A stretch of 64,000 nucleotides of DNA from Streptomyces cavernae (GTDB lineage Bacteria > Actinomycetota > Actinomycetes > Streptomycetales > Streptomycetaceae), in assembly GCF_004023625.1 (NCBI RefSeq), contig NZ_ML137708.1, positions 380,442 to 444,441 on the forward strand. The letters are read 5' to 3'. The first letter of the stretch is position 1. Each line of letters starts with the position of its first letter. This document shows, one piece after another, positions 28,029 to 37,410 of this stretch. The notes below the pieces were generated by a model. It did not search any database and was not told the DNA's origin. It worked only from the letters and a program-made list of their open reading frames with translations. Both the position numbers and the translations under genes were made by a program.

Positions 28029-28916
28029 TCAGGAGACATGGCCGCCCCGGAGCGCGTAGGCGACGGCGTGGGTGCGGTTGTTGAGGCCCAAGCGGGTGGT
28101 CATTCCGTGCAGCACGCTCTTCACGGTTCTGGTGGAGCACCCGAGTTTCCGGGCGACCTGATCGGTGTCCATACCGTCCGCGAGCAGCCGCAGCACATCG
28201 GTCTCACGTGTGGTCAGGCCGTCCTGCGGCTGGTCCGGCCCGCCCGGCTCGCCCGGTCCGGCCCGCCGGAGGCGGCCCACCTGGGCCAGCAGGTGGCCCA
28301 TCAGATCGTGCGGAATGTCGGCGTCGCCCCGTGCGACCGCCAGTACGGCGTGCAGCAGCCGTTCCGGTGTGACCTGCCGTCGCCAGAGGATGGCGCTGAC
28401 CCCGCCGGCGACGACGTCGAGCAGCTGTTCCTCGCCGATCTCCCCCACCACGAGGACGACATGGGCCTCGTCCGCGCCGAGCAGTCGGCGCAACCGGGGC
28501 ATCGAGGTGTCGTCGAGGACGTCGAGGATGGTCACGGTCACGGTGCCGGGCGGCGTGTCGGCTCCGTCGATCACCTGGACGGCACTGAGGCGGCCCAGCA
28601 ACGAGGTCGCTCCTTCGCGGGACAGCGGATCGGTCGACCGTACGACGACGGGGACGGGCCGGCGGACGGGTGCGGGCGGGGTGGGACGGCAGACAACGGC
28701 CGGGCCGCGGGTCCCGGCCGGAACCGGCGGGCCTTGGCGCCCCGCAGCGCCACCGTCGCCGGCCTCGTCCTCGAGCTCGCCGTCGCTCATGTGCTCGGGC
28801 TCGATCGGGTGCTCGTGCTCTTGCCGGTTCTCGTGCTCTTTCCGGTTCTCGTGCTCGTGCTCGTTCTCGCTCCGAAGATCCTCACCGCCGGCCACCGCGT
28901 CGCAGTGCGTGCACAT
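28029..28916 (-). CDS. LuxR-type regulator with His/Glu-rich N-terminus
   Basis: A 295-residue protein. The C-terminal 60 residues are a LuxR/GerE helix-turn-helix (LTTRETDVLRLLADG ... STRTVKSVLHG). Residues about 90-200 resemble a degenerate response-regulator receiver domain without a clear phospho-Asp pocket. Residues 1-43 are unusual: a CTHC pair followed by repeated EHEHEN/KEHEN/QEHEH units. An internal ATG at 28790 would remove this part. If the long form is made, the N-terminus could bind metal. Target unknown. Confidence 0.75.
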   Translation of the reverse strand: MCTHCDAVAGGEDLRSENEHEHENRKEHENRQEHEHPIEPEHMSDGELEDEAGDGGAAGRQGPPVPAGTRGPAVVCRPTPPAPVRRPVPVVVRSTDPLSREGATSLLGRLSAVQVIDGADTPPGTVTVTILDVLDDTSMPRLRRLLGADEAHVVLVVGEIGEEQLLDVVAGGVSAILWRRQVTPERLLHAVLAVARGDADIPHDLMGHLLAQVGRLRRAGPGEPGGPDQPQDGLTTRETDVLRLLADGMDTDQVARKLGCSTRTVKSVLHGMTTRLGLNNRTHAVAYALRGGHVS

Positions 28917-29138
28917 GTACCGCTCGTTTCCTTGCCCGACCGAGATGACGCAGGGAGTGTGGGCCGGTCCGACGGCTCATTTCCAGACCGTTCGACTGCT
29001 CATTTCCTGCCGGTCACCGCTCATCTCCACCGGACCGGACAGCTCAAAATGTCGTTGAACCCGATCGGCAGGGGATGACAGCGTGGCGCCATGACCACGA
29101 ATGTGAGCAGGGCCGCCTCCGGGAACCGTCCCGAGCCG

Positions 29139-29984
29139 ATGACCGAGATCCTGCGCTACTCCGCCTTCACCGACGATCCCGCGGGCGGCAATCCGGCCGG
29201 GGTCGTGCCCGACGCCTCCGGGCTCGACGAGGCCGCCATGCTCGCGATCGCCGCGGAGTTGGGCTATTCCGAGACGGCCTTCGTCACCGAACGCGACGAA
29301 GCGGCGCGCCGGTTCCGGGTCCGCTATTTCAGCCCGCTCGTCGAGGTGGCCTTCTGCGGGCACGCGACCGTCGCCCTGGGCGTAGCCCTCGCCGAACGGC
29401 TGGGCGCCGGTGACATCGTCCTCGACACCCTCGCGGGCGAGATTCCGGTGGCCACCACCGTGAACGGCGACGGAACCGTGACGGCCACCCTCACCAGCGT
29501 TCCGGCCCGGTCACGTCCCGCCGCGGAAGCCGAACTGGGCGCGACGCTGAAGGCCCTGGACTGGGCTACCGAAGACCTCGACCCGGCGCTGCCGCCGCAC
29601 GTGGCCTTCGCCGGCAACGACCACCTGGTGCTGGCCGCCCGCTCCCGCGAGCGCCTGGCGGACCTGGACTACGACTTCGACGGGCTCGCCGACATCATGC
29701 GTCGGCACGGGTGGACGACGGTCCACCTGGTGTGGCGCGAGTCGCCGGAGCGCTTCCACGCCCGAGACCCCTTCCCGGTGGGCGGTGTGGTCGAGGACCC
29801 GGCGACGGGAGCAGCGGCGGCGGCCTTCGGTGGATACCTCCACGCACTGGGCCTGGTCACCGGGCCGGCCAGGATCGCGATCCGTCAGGGAGAGGACATG
29901 GGGCGCCCCAGCGACCTGCTCATCGACGTGACACCGCAGGACACCCGCACCCGGGTCACCGGACAAGCCGTCCCGATCGGCTAG
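29139..29984 (+). CDS. PhzF-family isomerase-like protein
   Basis: A 281-residue PhzF-fold protein (phenazine-biosynthesis isomerase/epimerase superfamily). GGNPAGVV near residues 16-23 and the catalytic glutamate of YSETAFV are present. With the ATG at 29139 this glutamate is residue 45, the same number as in PhzF, which favours this start over the ATG at 29091. No phenazine genes are nearby, so its substrate is unknown. Confidence 0.85.
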   Translation: MTEILRYSAFTDDPAGGNPAGVVPDASGLDEAAMLAIAAELGYSETAFVTERDEAARRFRVRYFSPLVEVAFCGHATVALGVALAERLGAGDIVLDTLAGEIPVATTVNGDGTVTATLTSVPARSRPAAEAELGATLKALDWATEDLDPALPPHVAFAGNDHLVLAARSRERLADLDYDFDGLADIMRRHGWTTVHLVWRESPERFHARDPFPVGGVVEDPATGAAAAAFGGYLHALGLVTGPARIAIRQGEDMGRPSDLLIDVTPQDTRTRVTGQAVPIG

Positions 29985-30049
29985 CACCCCCCTCCGTCGC
30001 AACACCCGCGTGTCTCCCAAGGGGCCGGGCCCTCAGTGCCCTGCCCGCG

Positions 30050-30181
30050 CCGCACTTGCACAAGGCGATCGAGGGCCAGACGGCCCGGGAGCACGCGTGG
30101 ATGGGCGTCCTCGGCGACGAGGAGATCGGGCAACTGCTGGTACTGCTGGGCAAACTCGTCAACCAGGAACATCCGGCGTAG
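30050..30181 (+). pseudogene. C-terminal remnant of a MarR-like regulator
   Basis: A 43-codon open tail whose sequence (AREHAWMGVLGDEEIGQLLVLLGKLV) looks like the last helices of a MarR-family regulator. No matching DNA-binding domain is found upstream, where PhzF ends 66 bases earlier, so this is a fragment left by a deletion. Family assignment is moderate because the piece is short. Confidence 0.4.
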
Positions 30182-30408
30182 CAGCCTGCCCGACCGGAAG
30201 GCCATCCGGAAGGCCGTCCCGCACCCCGCCGCTCCGGCCGGGAGGGCCCTCCCCCCACGCCGCCCCAACGGGGACCTTCCGCGCCCCGCCGCCCCAACCG
30301 GATGGCCCTCTCCCACGCGCCCCGCGAGGAAGGCCATCCCGGTACCCCGCCGCCCCTGCACCGGGGCCGGGGCGACCCTCGCGGCGCTCGCCCCCGGGCG
30401 GGTCGAGA
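30182..30408. repeat. Degenerate GC-rich repeats and displaced LLM gene piece
   Basis: 30190-30350 holds about five degenerate 28-36-bp units of the type GGAAGGCC(A/G)TCCCG followed by ACCCCGCCGC. Directly after, 30356-30408 repeats a stretch of the downstream LLM gene (coding for GATLAALAPGRVE, also at 30695-30735). No intact gene is present. Confidence 0.65.
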
Positions 30409-30680
30409 GTGACGCCCCGACTGCGCCACCTCGTCCACCCTGGGCCGGGCGGCGGACCGCACCTCGCGGATCCGGCTCGGCGTGTGCGTGGTGACGCCCC
30501 GACTGCGCCACCTCGTCCACCCTGGGCCGGGCGGCGGACCGCACCTCGCGGATCCGGCTCGGCGTGTGCGTGGTGACGCCCCGACTGCGCCACCTCGTCC
30601 ACTCTGGGCCGGGCGGCGGACCGCACCTCGCGGATCCGGCTCGGCGTGTGCGTGGTGACGCCCCGACTGCGCCACCTCGT
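30409..30680. repeat. 82-bp tandem repeats within an LLM gene
   Basis: Units at 30409-30490, 30491-30572 and 30573-30654, followed by the first 26 bases of a fourth that runs into the LLM reading frame. The unit starts GTGACGCCCCGACTGCGCC. Copies are nearly identical (one C/T change seen in the third). Because 82 is not a multiple of three, the repeats break the reading frame. Confidence 0.92.
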
Positions 30681-31446
30681 CGACAACGCCGGGCCGGGGG
30701 CGACCCTCGCGGCGCTCGCCCCCGGGCGGGTCGAGATCGGGGTGGGAGCCGGCTTCACCAGCGCCGCGCTGCTCGGCCGCAAGGGCACCCCCTGGAGGGA
30801 GGTGGAGCAGTACATCCTGGCCCGGCGCGCGCTGCCGGCCGGGGAGGAGATCGACTGGGAGGGTGCCACGATCACCCTGACCCACCCCCGGCACTCCGGG
30901 CTCGCGCCGGTCACCGACGTCCCGACCCTCGCCGCCGCGCACGGTCCCAAAGGCTTCGCCACCGCGACCCGCGTCGCCGACGGCATCGTCACCAACCCCG
31001 GTCACAGCTCCGAGCCGATCCCGTTCGAGGGGCGGTGCATCGTCACCACCTACGGCACGGTGCTGGAGGCAGGCGAGGAACTCGACTCCGACCGGGTCGT
31101 GGAGGCCGCCGGTCCGGGAGCCGCGCCGGCCCTGCCTCTGGGTGAGTTCGGGCCGCTCGCCGGCACGGACGAGGTGCGCGGCTACCAGTCCTGGCTGGCC
31201 ACGGTGCCGCCGGAGCGCCGGCACATCGAGACGCACCGCGAGCTCCTGATCGGTGTCACCGAGCAGGAGCGCCCCTTCCTGACCCCGAATGCGATCGAGG
31301 CCGCCACCAACACCGGCACCCCCGAGCAGGTCCGGCAGCGGCTCGAACTGCTGAGGCAGTCCGGCGCCACCTCCGTCGTGTACCAGCCCGCCGGCCCGGA
31401 CATCCCACGGGAACTGCGCGCCTTCGCGGCCGCCGCCGGTCTGTGA
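30649..31446 (+). pseudogene. LLM-class F420-dependent oxidoreductase, 5'-damaged
   Basis: About 265 residues of a luciferase-like (LLM) flavin/F420 oxidoreductase. The sequence from GVCVVTPRLRHLV through LAALAPGRVEIGVGAGF to the end matches the family, but roughly the first 60 residues, including the start of the barrel, are missing and replaced by 82-bp tandem repeats of the gene's own sequence. It may be a recently inactivated gene. A GTG or ATG-like internal start could still give a shortened protein, but this would lack part of the barrel. Confidence 0.75.
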
Positions 31447-31519
31447 CCGTCCCCGGTGGTGGACCGGCGCTCCTTCGGTGACGGGGAGCCCTCGGCACGG
31501 CGGCGGTGCCAGCCGCGCG

Positions 31520-32086
31520 TTACGGTGTCCGGCCGACCGCACGCCACTCAGGGGCGAGAACCGACCAGACCTCGATGTCGCTGCGCCGGCCCCGGTACAG
31601 GAAGCTCTCCCGCAGCACTCCGTCCTTGGTCATCCCCAGCCGCCGGGCCACGGCGGCACTGGCCTTGTTCGCCGTGGAGACCAGCCACTCCACGCGGTGG
31701 ATGCCCCGCTCCTCGACGGCCCAGTCGATGATCACTCGGGCGGCCCGGGTCACCAGCCCCCGGCCCACCGCGGTCGGCTCCAGCCAGCAGCCCGCCTCGA
31801 CGGTGCCCTGGGCGACGTCCATCGTCCGGAAGAGAACGCCACCGACGAGTTCGCCGTCCGTCCAGATGCCGTGGATCCGACCGGTGTCGGCCGCGGCCTT
31901 CTCCGCGTACGCCTGGAGGAACGCGCGGCTCGACGCCAGGTCCGTCACGGCGTCCGCCAGCCCGATGTGCCGGCCGATGAACTCCCGCCCCCGGTTGACG
32001 TGGGTCAGGAACTCCTCGGCCCGCCACGGTTCCAGCGGACGCAGCTCCGCGCCGTCGTCGCCCAGGGATATCGCGTACATCGTCAC
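31520..32086 (-). CDS. GNAT-family N-acetyltransferase
   Basis: A 188-residue acetyltransferase of the RimJ/RimL type, which moves acetyl from acetyl-CoA to an amino group. The CoA-binding segment is AVGRGLVTRAARVII near residues 107-121, followed by the typical HRVEWLVSTANKASAAVARRLG helix region. No signal peptide. It ends 74 bases from the LLM gene (convergent). Substrate unknown. Confidence 0.88.
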   Translation of the reverse strand: MTMYAISLGDDGAELRPLEPWRAEEFLTHVNRGREFIGRHIGLADAVTDLASSRAFLQAYAEKAAADTGRIHGIWTDGELVGGVLFRTMDVAQGTVEAGCWLEPTAVGRGLVTRAARVIIDWAVEERGIHRVEWLVSTANKASAAVARRLGMTKDGVLRESFLYRGRRSDIEVWSVLAPEWRAVGRTP

Positions 32087-32200
32087 CCTTCACCATGAGA
32101 CCGAAAGCGGATCCCGAAAAAGGATCTTCGCAACGACGGATCTTCTCACGGCCGAGGGACGCTGCGGACGGTCAGGCAGCGACGCGGACGGCGCGGACGG

Positions 32201-32761
32201 TCAGGCAGCGACGCTGCCGGTCTGCGCGGTCAGCTGCTCGATGACCTGGGTCAGCCCGGTGACGACCTCGGTGTCGTCGGCGGGGTGGGTCTCGGCGAAG
32301 CGGGTCACGGAGCCGGGAATGGACAGCTTGACGTCCTCGAGCACGGCGGCACCGGCGATGCCGGCCGCCTTGCGGGTCTCGTCCTGCGCCCACACACCGC
32401 CGAACTGACCGAACGCGGTGCCGACCACGGCGACCGGCTTGCCCGAGAGCGCGCCGACGCCGTACGGACGGGACAGCCAGTCGATCGCGTTCTTCAGCAC
32501 GGCGGGAATGGTGCCGTTGTACTCGGGCGAGAAGAGCAGGAAGGCGTCGGCGCCGGCGGCCGCCTCACGCAGCTTGGCGGCCGCGGCCGGGAGCCCCGCC
32601 TCGGTGTCGATGTCCTCGTTGTAGAAGGGCACGTCGGCCAGGCCCTCGTACAGGTCGATCTCCACGCCCTCGGGTGCGTGCTTGATAGCCGCCTCGGCGA
32701 GCTGGCGGTTGTGGGATCCGGCGCGAAGGCTGCCGACGAGCGCGAGGATACGTACGGACAT
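32201..32761 (-). CDS. NADPH-dependent FMN reductase
   Basis: A 186-residue flavodoxin-fold reductase. GSLRAGSHNR at residues 10-19 is the FMN phosphate loop and PEYNGTIPAVLKNAIDW is the family hallmark. It reduces FMN or quinones with NADPH. ATG at 32761 has AGGAG 7 bases upstream. It is divergent from the TetR gene at 32878, which probably controls it. Confidence 0.92.
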   Translation of the reverse strand: MSVRILALVGSLRAGSHNRQLAEAAIKHAPEGVEIDLYEGLADVPFYNEDIDTEAGLPAAAAKLREAAAGADAFLLFSPEYNGTIPAVLKNAIDWLSRPYGVGALSGKPVAVVGTAFGQFGGVWAQDETRKAAGIAGAAVLEDVKLSIPGSVTRFAETHPADDTEVVTGLTQVIEQLTAQTGSVAA

Positions 32762-32794
32762 GGCGGTACTCCTGAAAGAAAGGGGGACTGATAT

Positions 32795-32847
32795 GGGGAC
32801 ACCAGGTCCCCGGTTGAAATTTGTAGCACCTAAGCGGACCGTGGTCC
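32795..32847. promoter_or_regulatory. Two palindromes between FMN reductase and TetR genes
   Basis: GGGGAC-N5-GTCCCC (32795-32811) and GGACCGTGGTCC (32836-32847) share GGAC/GTCC half-sites and lie in the 116-base divergent promoter region. They are good candidate operators for the adjacent TetR protein. Confidence 0.5.
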
Positions 32848-32877
32848 AGTTCCCCCGGGAAACGTTACGCTGGCGCC

Positions 32878-33570
32878 ATGAACGGTTCACCCTCGTACAC
32901 GATCGGCACCCCGTCGTGCGCGGCCCCGGTCGGGTCGGGCGTGATTCCGGAGAGCAGGAGGGAGCTCTCCCTCCTCCCGGTCGGGGAGCCGGGCCCCCAG
33001 TTGCGGGCCGACGCGGCACGCAACCGGGCGCGCCTGCTGGAGGCCGCCTCCTGCATGGTGGCCGAGCAAGGCGCCGCGAACCTGACCATGGATGCCGTCG
33101 CCGCCGCGGCCAACGTCGGCAAGGGAACGCTGTTCAGGCGGTTCGGGGACCGCACGGGTCTGCTGCTGGCACTCCTCGACCACCGCGAGCGGCAGCTCCA
33201 GGCGGCCTTCCTCACGGGGCCGCCCCCGCTGGGTCCCGAGGCTCCCGCCGGGGAACGTCTGCGTGCCTTCGGGCCGGCCGTCATCCGTCACGAGCACACC
33301 CACGACGACCTCTACCTGGCCGCCCGGGCCGACGTCACCCGCAACTACACCCTCGCGCCGCACCGTCTGCGCCTCACCCACGTCACCCTGCTGCTGCGCG
33401 AGGCGGGGGCCGGCGGTGACACCGAGCTCAAGGCGCAGGTGCTGCTGAGCTACCTCGACCCGATGCTCGTCAACCATCTGCTCACCCGCCGCGGGATGTC
33501 CCTCGAACGTCTCGAGGCCGGCTGGTACGACCTGGTGGAGGGCCTGGCACCGGGAGCGCGGACGGCATGA
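32878..33570 (+). CDS. TetR-family regulator
   Basis: A 230-residue TetR regulator. The first 40 residues are an unstructured leader; a start nearer residue 43 is possible. The helix-turn-helix is at about residues 68-95 (TMDAVAAAANVGKGTLFRRF). The C-terminal domain is helical and ligand-binding. It is divergently transcribed from the FMN reductase gene, the classical layout for a TetR repressor controlling a redox-stress enzyme. Confidence 0.88.
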   Translation: MNGSPSYTIGTPSCAAPVGSGVIPESRRELSLLPVGEPGPQLRADAARNRARLLEAASCMVAEQGAANLTMDAVAAAANVGKGTLFRRFGDRTGLLLALLDHRERQLQAAFLTGPPPLGPEAPAGERLRAFGPAVIRHEHTHDDLYLAARADVTRNYTLAPHRLRLTHVTLLLREAGAGGDTELKAQVLLSYLDPMLVNHLLTRRGMSLERLEAGWYDLVEGLAPGARTA

Positions 33571-33725
33571 GGGGTGAGGGGGACTCACCAGGTGAGGGCC
33601 GCCTGCCGGAGCCGGGTCCCTCAGTTCACGCAGGAGACCCGGATCGGCCGTCCGGCCGCGGCGCCGGTCCTGGAGCGGCCGAAGCTCATGCTCATCGGCC
33701 ACCAGGCCCGGCTGGACGGGCCGGT

Positions 33726-33825
33726 CCGGGCAGCCTCCAGGTGCCCCGGGCAGCCCCCAGGTGACCCGGGCAGTCCCCAAGCGCCCCGGGCGGTTCCCAG
33801 GTGACCCGCCCGGCCTCCAGGTAAC
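33726..33825. repeat. Five tandem 20-bp degenerate repeats
   Basis: Five consecutive 20-bp units of the type CCGGGCAGCCCCCAGGTGAC, each with a few changes, in the 306-base gap before the dehydrogenase gene. The rest of the gap (33571-33725) holds no recognisable gene. Confidence 0.8.
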
Positions 33826-33876
33826 CCGACAGCGAGCGTCCGAGTAACACGACGGACGGATCAGGAAGTTGGCGTC

Positions 33877-34788
33877 ATGACCGACAAGCTCACCGTAAGC
33901 GTCCTGGGCACCGGGATCATGGGGGCCGCGATGGCCCGCAACATCGCCCGGGCCGGACACACCGTCCGGGCCTGGAACCGCACCCGCGACAAGGCGGAAC
34001 CGCTCACCGCGGACGGCGTCGAGATCGCCGGGAACCCCGCCGAGGCGGTGGCGGACGCCGACGTCGTCCTGACCATGCTCCACGACGGCCCGGCAGCGCT
34101 GGACGTCATGCGGCAGGCCGCTCCGGCCCTGCGTCCCGGCACCGCGTGGATGCAGTCGACCACCGCCGGCATCGAGGCCGTCGAGGAGCTCGCCCGTTTC
34201 GCCCGTGAGCACGGGCTGGTCTTCTACGACGCGCCCGTGCTCGGCACCCGGCAGCCCGCGGAGGCCGGGCAGCTGCTGGTGCTGGCCGCGGGGCCGGTCG
34301 ACGGCCGGGACACGGTGACGCCGGTCTTCGCGGCCGTGGGCGCCCGTACCGTGTGGACGGGCGAGGACGGCGCGGGGGCGGGTGCCACCCGGCTGAAGCT
34401 GGTCGCCAACAGCTGGGTCCTCGCGGCCACCAGCGCCACCGGCGAGGTGCTGGCCCTCGCCGGGGCCCTGGGCGTGGACCCGCGGCAGTTCTTCGACGCC
34501 ATCGCGGGAGGCCCGCTCGACATGGGCTACCTGCGCGCCAAGGCCGACCTCATCCTCAACGAGCGGCTGACACCGGCCAGCTTCGCGGTGACCACCGCGG
34601 AGAAGGACGCCCGGCTGATCGTCGAGGCCGGGCGGCGAAACGGCGTCCGCCTCGACGTGGCCGCCGCCGGCGCGGAGCGCCTGCGGCGGGCCGCGGCGCA
34701 GGGGCATGGCGAGGAGGACATGGCGGCCGCGTACTTCGCCTCCTTCGGGGAGGACCCCGAGCCCGGCGGTGCCGCTCCCGGGGCCTGA
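33877..34788 (+). CDS. 3-hydroxyisobutyrate dehydrogenase-like oxidoreductase
   Basis: A 303-residue beta-hydroxyacid dehydrogenase. The Rossmann motif VLGTGIMGAAMA is at residues 9-20, the substrate-site segment STTAGIEAVEEL follows, and the catalytic lysine sits in ATRLKLVANSW. It has the normal length for the family. Substrates include 3-hydroxyisobutyrate, tartronate semialdehyde and imines; which one applies here is unknown. It stands alone. Confidence 0.9.
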   Translation: MTDKLTVSVLGTGIMGAAMARNIARAGHTVRAWNRTRDKAEPLTADGVEIAGNPAEAVADADVVLTMLHDGPAALDVMRQAAPALRPGTAWMQSTTAGIEAVEELARFAREHGLVFYDAPVLGTRQPAEAGQLLVLAAGPVDGRDTVTPVFAAVGARTVWTGEDGAGAGATRLKLVANSWVLAATSATGEVLALAGALGVDPRQFFDAIAGGPLDMGYLRAKADLILNERLTPASFAVTTAEKDARLIVEAGRRNGVRLDVAAAGAERLRRAAAQGHGEEDMAAAYFASFGEDPEPGGAAPGA

Positions 34789-34841
34789 CGGATTGCCCGG
34801 TCGGCTTTTCACCCCCTCCGCCCTACCCGGTCCCGTTCCTC

Positions 34842-34861
34842 CGGGGCTCGGCCCCGGACAG
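34842..34861 (+). terminator. GC hairpin after the dehydrogenase gene
   Basis: CCGGGGCTCGGCCCCGG forms a compact stem about 55 bases after the stop codon and also faces the convergent response-regulator gene end. Confidence 0.5.
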
Positions 34862-34968
34862 CGCTCCTCACACGCCGGAGGGGCCGGGTGGTTGCAGCCC
34901 GTCCGGCGATCGAGGACGAGGTGCCGGCTCGGGACAAGGTCGGAACCGGGCGGTGGTCGACGTGAGGA

Positions 34969-35643
34969 TCAAGCGTCCCAGTGGTAGCGGCGCTCCGGGC
35001 GGCCCGCGTGACCGTAGCGGAGCGTCACCTCCGCCTGGCCCGTGACGCTGAAGTACTCGAGATAGCGGCGCGCACTGACACGGGAGATGCCGACCTGGGT
35101 CGCGCACTCCGCCGCGGACAGCGTTCCGTCCGTGGCGCGCAGTGCGCGTTCGACGAGTTCCGCGGTCTCCACGCTCATCCCCTTCGGCAGGGTCGGTGTC
35201 ACCGCCGGGGCCGCCAGCCGCCCCAGCGCCCGGTCCACGTCGGCCTGCCCGCTGACCATCGCCGCGCGCAGGTTGCGGCGGCGGGCGCTGTAGCGTTCCA
35301 GCCGCTCCTTGAGGTCCTCGGCGTCGAACGGCTTCAGCAGGTAGTCGACCACGCCCTGGCGGACGGCACCCCGGACCGCGTCCGCCTCCCGGGCTGCGCT
35401 GATCACCAGCACGTCGCAGTCGTGGCCCGCGGTGCGCAGCCGGGGTATGACGTCCAGTCCGAACATGTCGGGCAGATAGAGGTCGAGCAGGACCAGATCC
35501 GGCTGGAGCTCGGCCGCGGCGGTGAGTGCCTGCTCCCCGCAGTTCGCCGTTCCGACCACGCGGTAGCCCTCGACACTGTCGACGAATCCGCGGTGGATCC
35601 GCGCCACCATGAAGTCGTCCTCGACCACCAGGACGTCGATCAT
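34969..35643 (-). CDS. CitB/DcuR-type response regulator
   Basis: A 224-residue response regulator. The receiver domain has the acidic pocket VVEDD, phospho-acceptor Asp54 (in LLDLYLPDM) and Lys104 (YLLKPF). The C-terminal part has an AECATQVGISRVSARRYLEYF helix-turn-helix of the citrate/malate regulator class. Its ATG overlaps the kinase stop by 4 bases. It should activate the divergent tctCBA transporter genes in response to a tricarboxylate. Confidence 0.93.
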   Translation of the reverse strand: MIDVLVVEDDFMVARIHRGFVDSVEGYRVVGTANCGEQALTAAAELQPDLVLLDLYLPDMFGLDVIPRLRTAGHDCDVLVISAAREADAVRGAVRQGVVDYLLKPFDAEDLKERLERYSARRRNLRAAMVSGQADVDRALGRLAAPAVTPTLPKGMSVETAELVERALRATDGTLSAAECATQVGISRVSARRYLEYFSVTGQAEVTLRYGHAGRPERRYHWDA

Positions 35644-37331
35644 CGGACTTCCTCCGTCTCCCGTTCGGTCAGCTGCCCCACGGACATCCTGGCGGTGAAC
35701 ATGGCGCCCGCGTGAGTGTTGGCGACCGACACCTCCCCGCCCCTGCGTTTGCAGACCAGCCGGGTGAGCGCCAGCCCGATGCCCCGGTCGCCGCCCTGCG
35801 CGGCCTTGGTGGTGAAACCGTGGGAGAAAACTTCCTGCGCCAGCTCGGGGGCCACGCCCGGCCCCGAGTCGCGCACCACTATCTCCACGCTCGACGCGTC
35901 CTGGCGCAGCTCGACCTCCACCCAGGCGTCGTCCTCCTGGCCGGGGGCGGGGTCCTGGGCCGCGGCCGCGTCGAGGGCGTTGTCCACGAGGTTGCCGACC
36001 ACGGTCGCCACGTCCGCCGAGTCCGTCGGCTCCAGCCGGTCGAGGGCGGTGCGCTCGGAGATCCGCAGCCTGACCTTGCGTTCCGCCGCGAGCGCGGACT
36101 TGGCCATGAGCAGTGCGGCGACGGCCCGGTCGCGGACCCGGCTGGTGAGGGTCAGATCCAGCGACTCGCGGTGCTTGCGCAGGGCGCGGACATAGCGCAC
36201 GACCTCGTCGTGCTCGCCGATCTGGATGAGCCCGGAGATCGTGTGCAGCTGGTTGGAGAACTCGTGGGCCTGCGCGCGCAGCAGTTCGGTGCTGCTGCGG
36301 AACGAGCCCAGTTCCCGTTCGAGCTGGGCCAGTTCGGTACGGTCCCGGAGGGTCGTCACCGAGCCCAGGCGGCGGCCGTCCTTGGTGACGTCCATCCGGT
36401 TCATCACCAGCACCCGGCCCCGGCGGACGACCACCTCGTCGCGCCGTCCGGTGCCGTGGTCGCCGTCGGCACCGCGTTCACCGCCGGCCAGCACGTCGTA
36501 AAGCCTGCCCTCGATGCCCAGATCGGTCAGGCTCATCCCGACGCAGTCCTCGGGCAGGTCCAGCAGTCCGCGACCCACCTCGTTGACCAGGGTGAGCCGC
36601 TGCTGCGGGTCGAGCGCGATCACGCCCTCGGCGATGCCGAACAGCATCGCCTCGCGGTGCTCGGCGAGGCCGGCGATCTCGCGGGGTTCCAGGCCGAGGG
36701 TCTGGCGCTTGATCCGGCGGGCCAGCAGCCAGGACCCGGCCACGCCGAGCACGCTCGCGATGCCGAGGTAGGCGAGCAGGTAGGAGGAGGCGCCGCTCAG
36801 CCGCTGCCAGACCGAGGGCGAGGCCCGTCCGATCATCACCGTGCCGACGTGTTCGCCGACGTGGTTCCTGTGCTCGCTGAGTACCGGGACCTGGGCGACC
36901 AGCTGGCGGACGCCGCCCACCGGCAGCTCCCCCGACCAGCCGCGCGCCTGCGCGGCGCTGATTCCGTCGACGGGCAGCCGGGTGCCGACCAGGGTGGGAT
37001 TGGTGGCCGCCACGATCTCGCCGCGGTCATCGGCGACCGTGACGGACGTGACGTTCGTCTGGGTCAGCTTGGTCTGCAGCAGCGGGGCGAGCGTCTCGCC
37101 GGGTGCCGGACGGACGAGCTGGGTGCGCAGCAGGGGATTTCCGGCCATCTCCTCGGCGAGCGCGGTGACCCGGCGTCCTTCGACCCGGTCGAACGTCGCC
37201 TTCGACTGCGCCAGCGAGACGGCGGCCACCGCGACCAGCACGATCACCACGATGGCGAGCTGCAGCACCAGCAGCTCACCGGCGAGCGTATGGCGTCGGG
37301 ACGTCACGACCACTATGAACTCAACCTTCAA
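35640..37331 (-). CDS. CitA/DcuS-type sensor histidine kinase
   Basis: A 563-residue membrane sensor: TM1 near residues 20-42, an extracytoplasmic PAS-like citrate/dicarboxylate sensor domain to about 180, TM2 near 180-205, a cytoplasmic PAS domain, then the kinase core with the phospho-His in QAHEFSNQLH, N box NLVDNALDA and G box RGIGLALTRLV. This is the CitA family order. It is encoded upstream of and overlapping its response regulator, and divergent from a tricarboxylate transporter. Confidence 0.93.
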   Translation of the reverse strand: MKVEFIVVVTSRRHTLAGELLVLQLAIVVIVLVAVAAVSLAQSKATFDRVEGRRVTALAEEMAGNPLLRTQLVRPAPGETLAPLLQTKLTQTNVTSVTVADDRGEIVAATNPTLVGTRLPVDGISAAQARGWSGELPVGGVRQLVAQVPVLSEHRNHVGEHVGTVMIGRASPSVWQRLSGASSYLLAYLGIASVLGVAGSWLLARRIKRQTLGLEPREIAGLAEHREAMLFGIAEGVIALDPQQRLTLVNEVGRGLLDLPEDCVGMSLTDLGIEGRLYDVLAGGERGADGDHGTGRRDEVVVRRGRVLVMNRMDVTKDGRRLGSVTTLRDRTELAQLERELGSFRSSTELLRAQAHEFSNQLHTISGLIQIGEHDEVVRYVRALRKHRESLDLTLTSRVRDRAVAALLMAKSALAAERKVRLRISERTALDRLEPTDSADVATVVGNLVDNALDAAAAQDPAPGQEDDAWVEVELRQDASSVEIVVRDSGPGVAPELAQEVFSHGFTTKAAQGGDRGIGLALTRLVCKRRGGEVSVANTHAGAMFTARMSVGQLTERETEEVR

Positions 37332-37410
37332 TGGTCACACAACGCAGACGGGCTGTCCGCGGAACCGCACAATCATGGCGCCGGACTCGCTCAAGCGAAA
37401 GAGATGAGCC

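Noticed and set aside
30409..30680. 82-bp array as a CRISPR
   Set aside because: Units are directly adjacent with no spacers, and the sequence is part of an LLM coding region.
33571..33725. Small protein before the dehydrogenase gene
   Set aside because: Frames are short, contain repeat sequence and show no recognisable motif.
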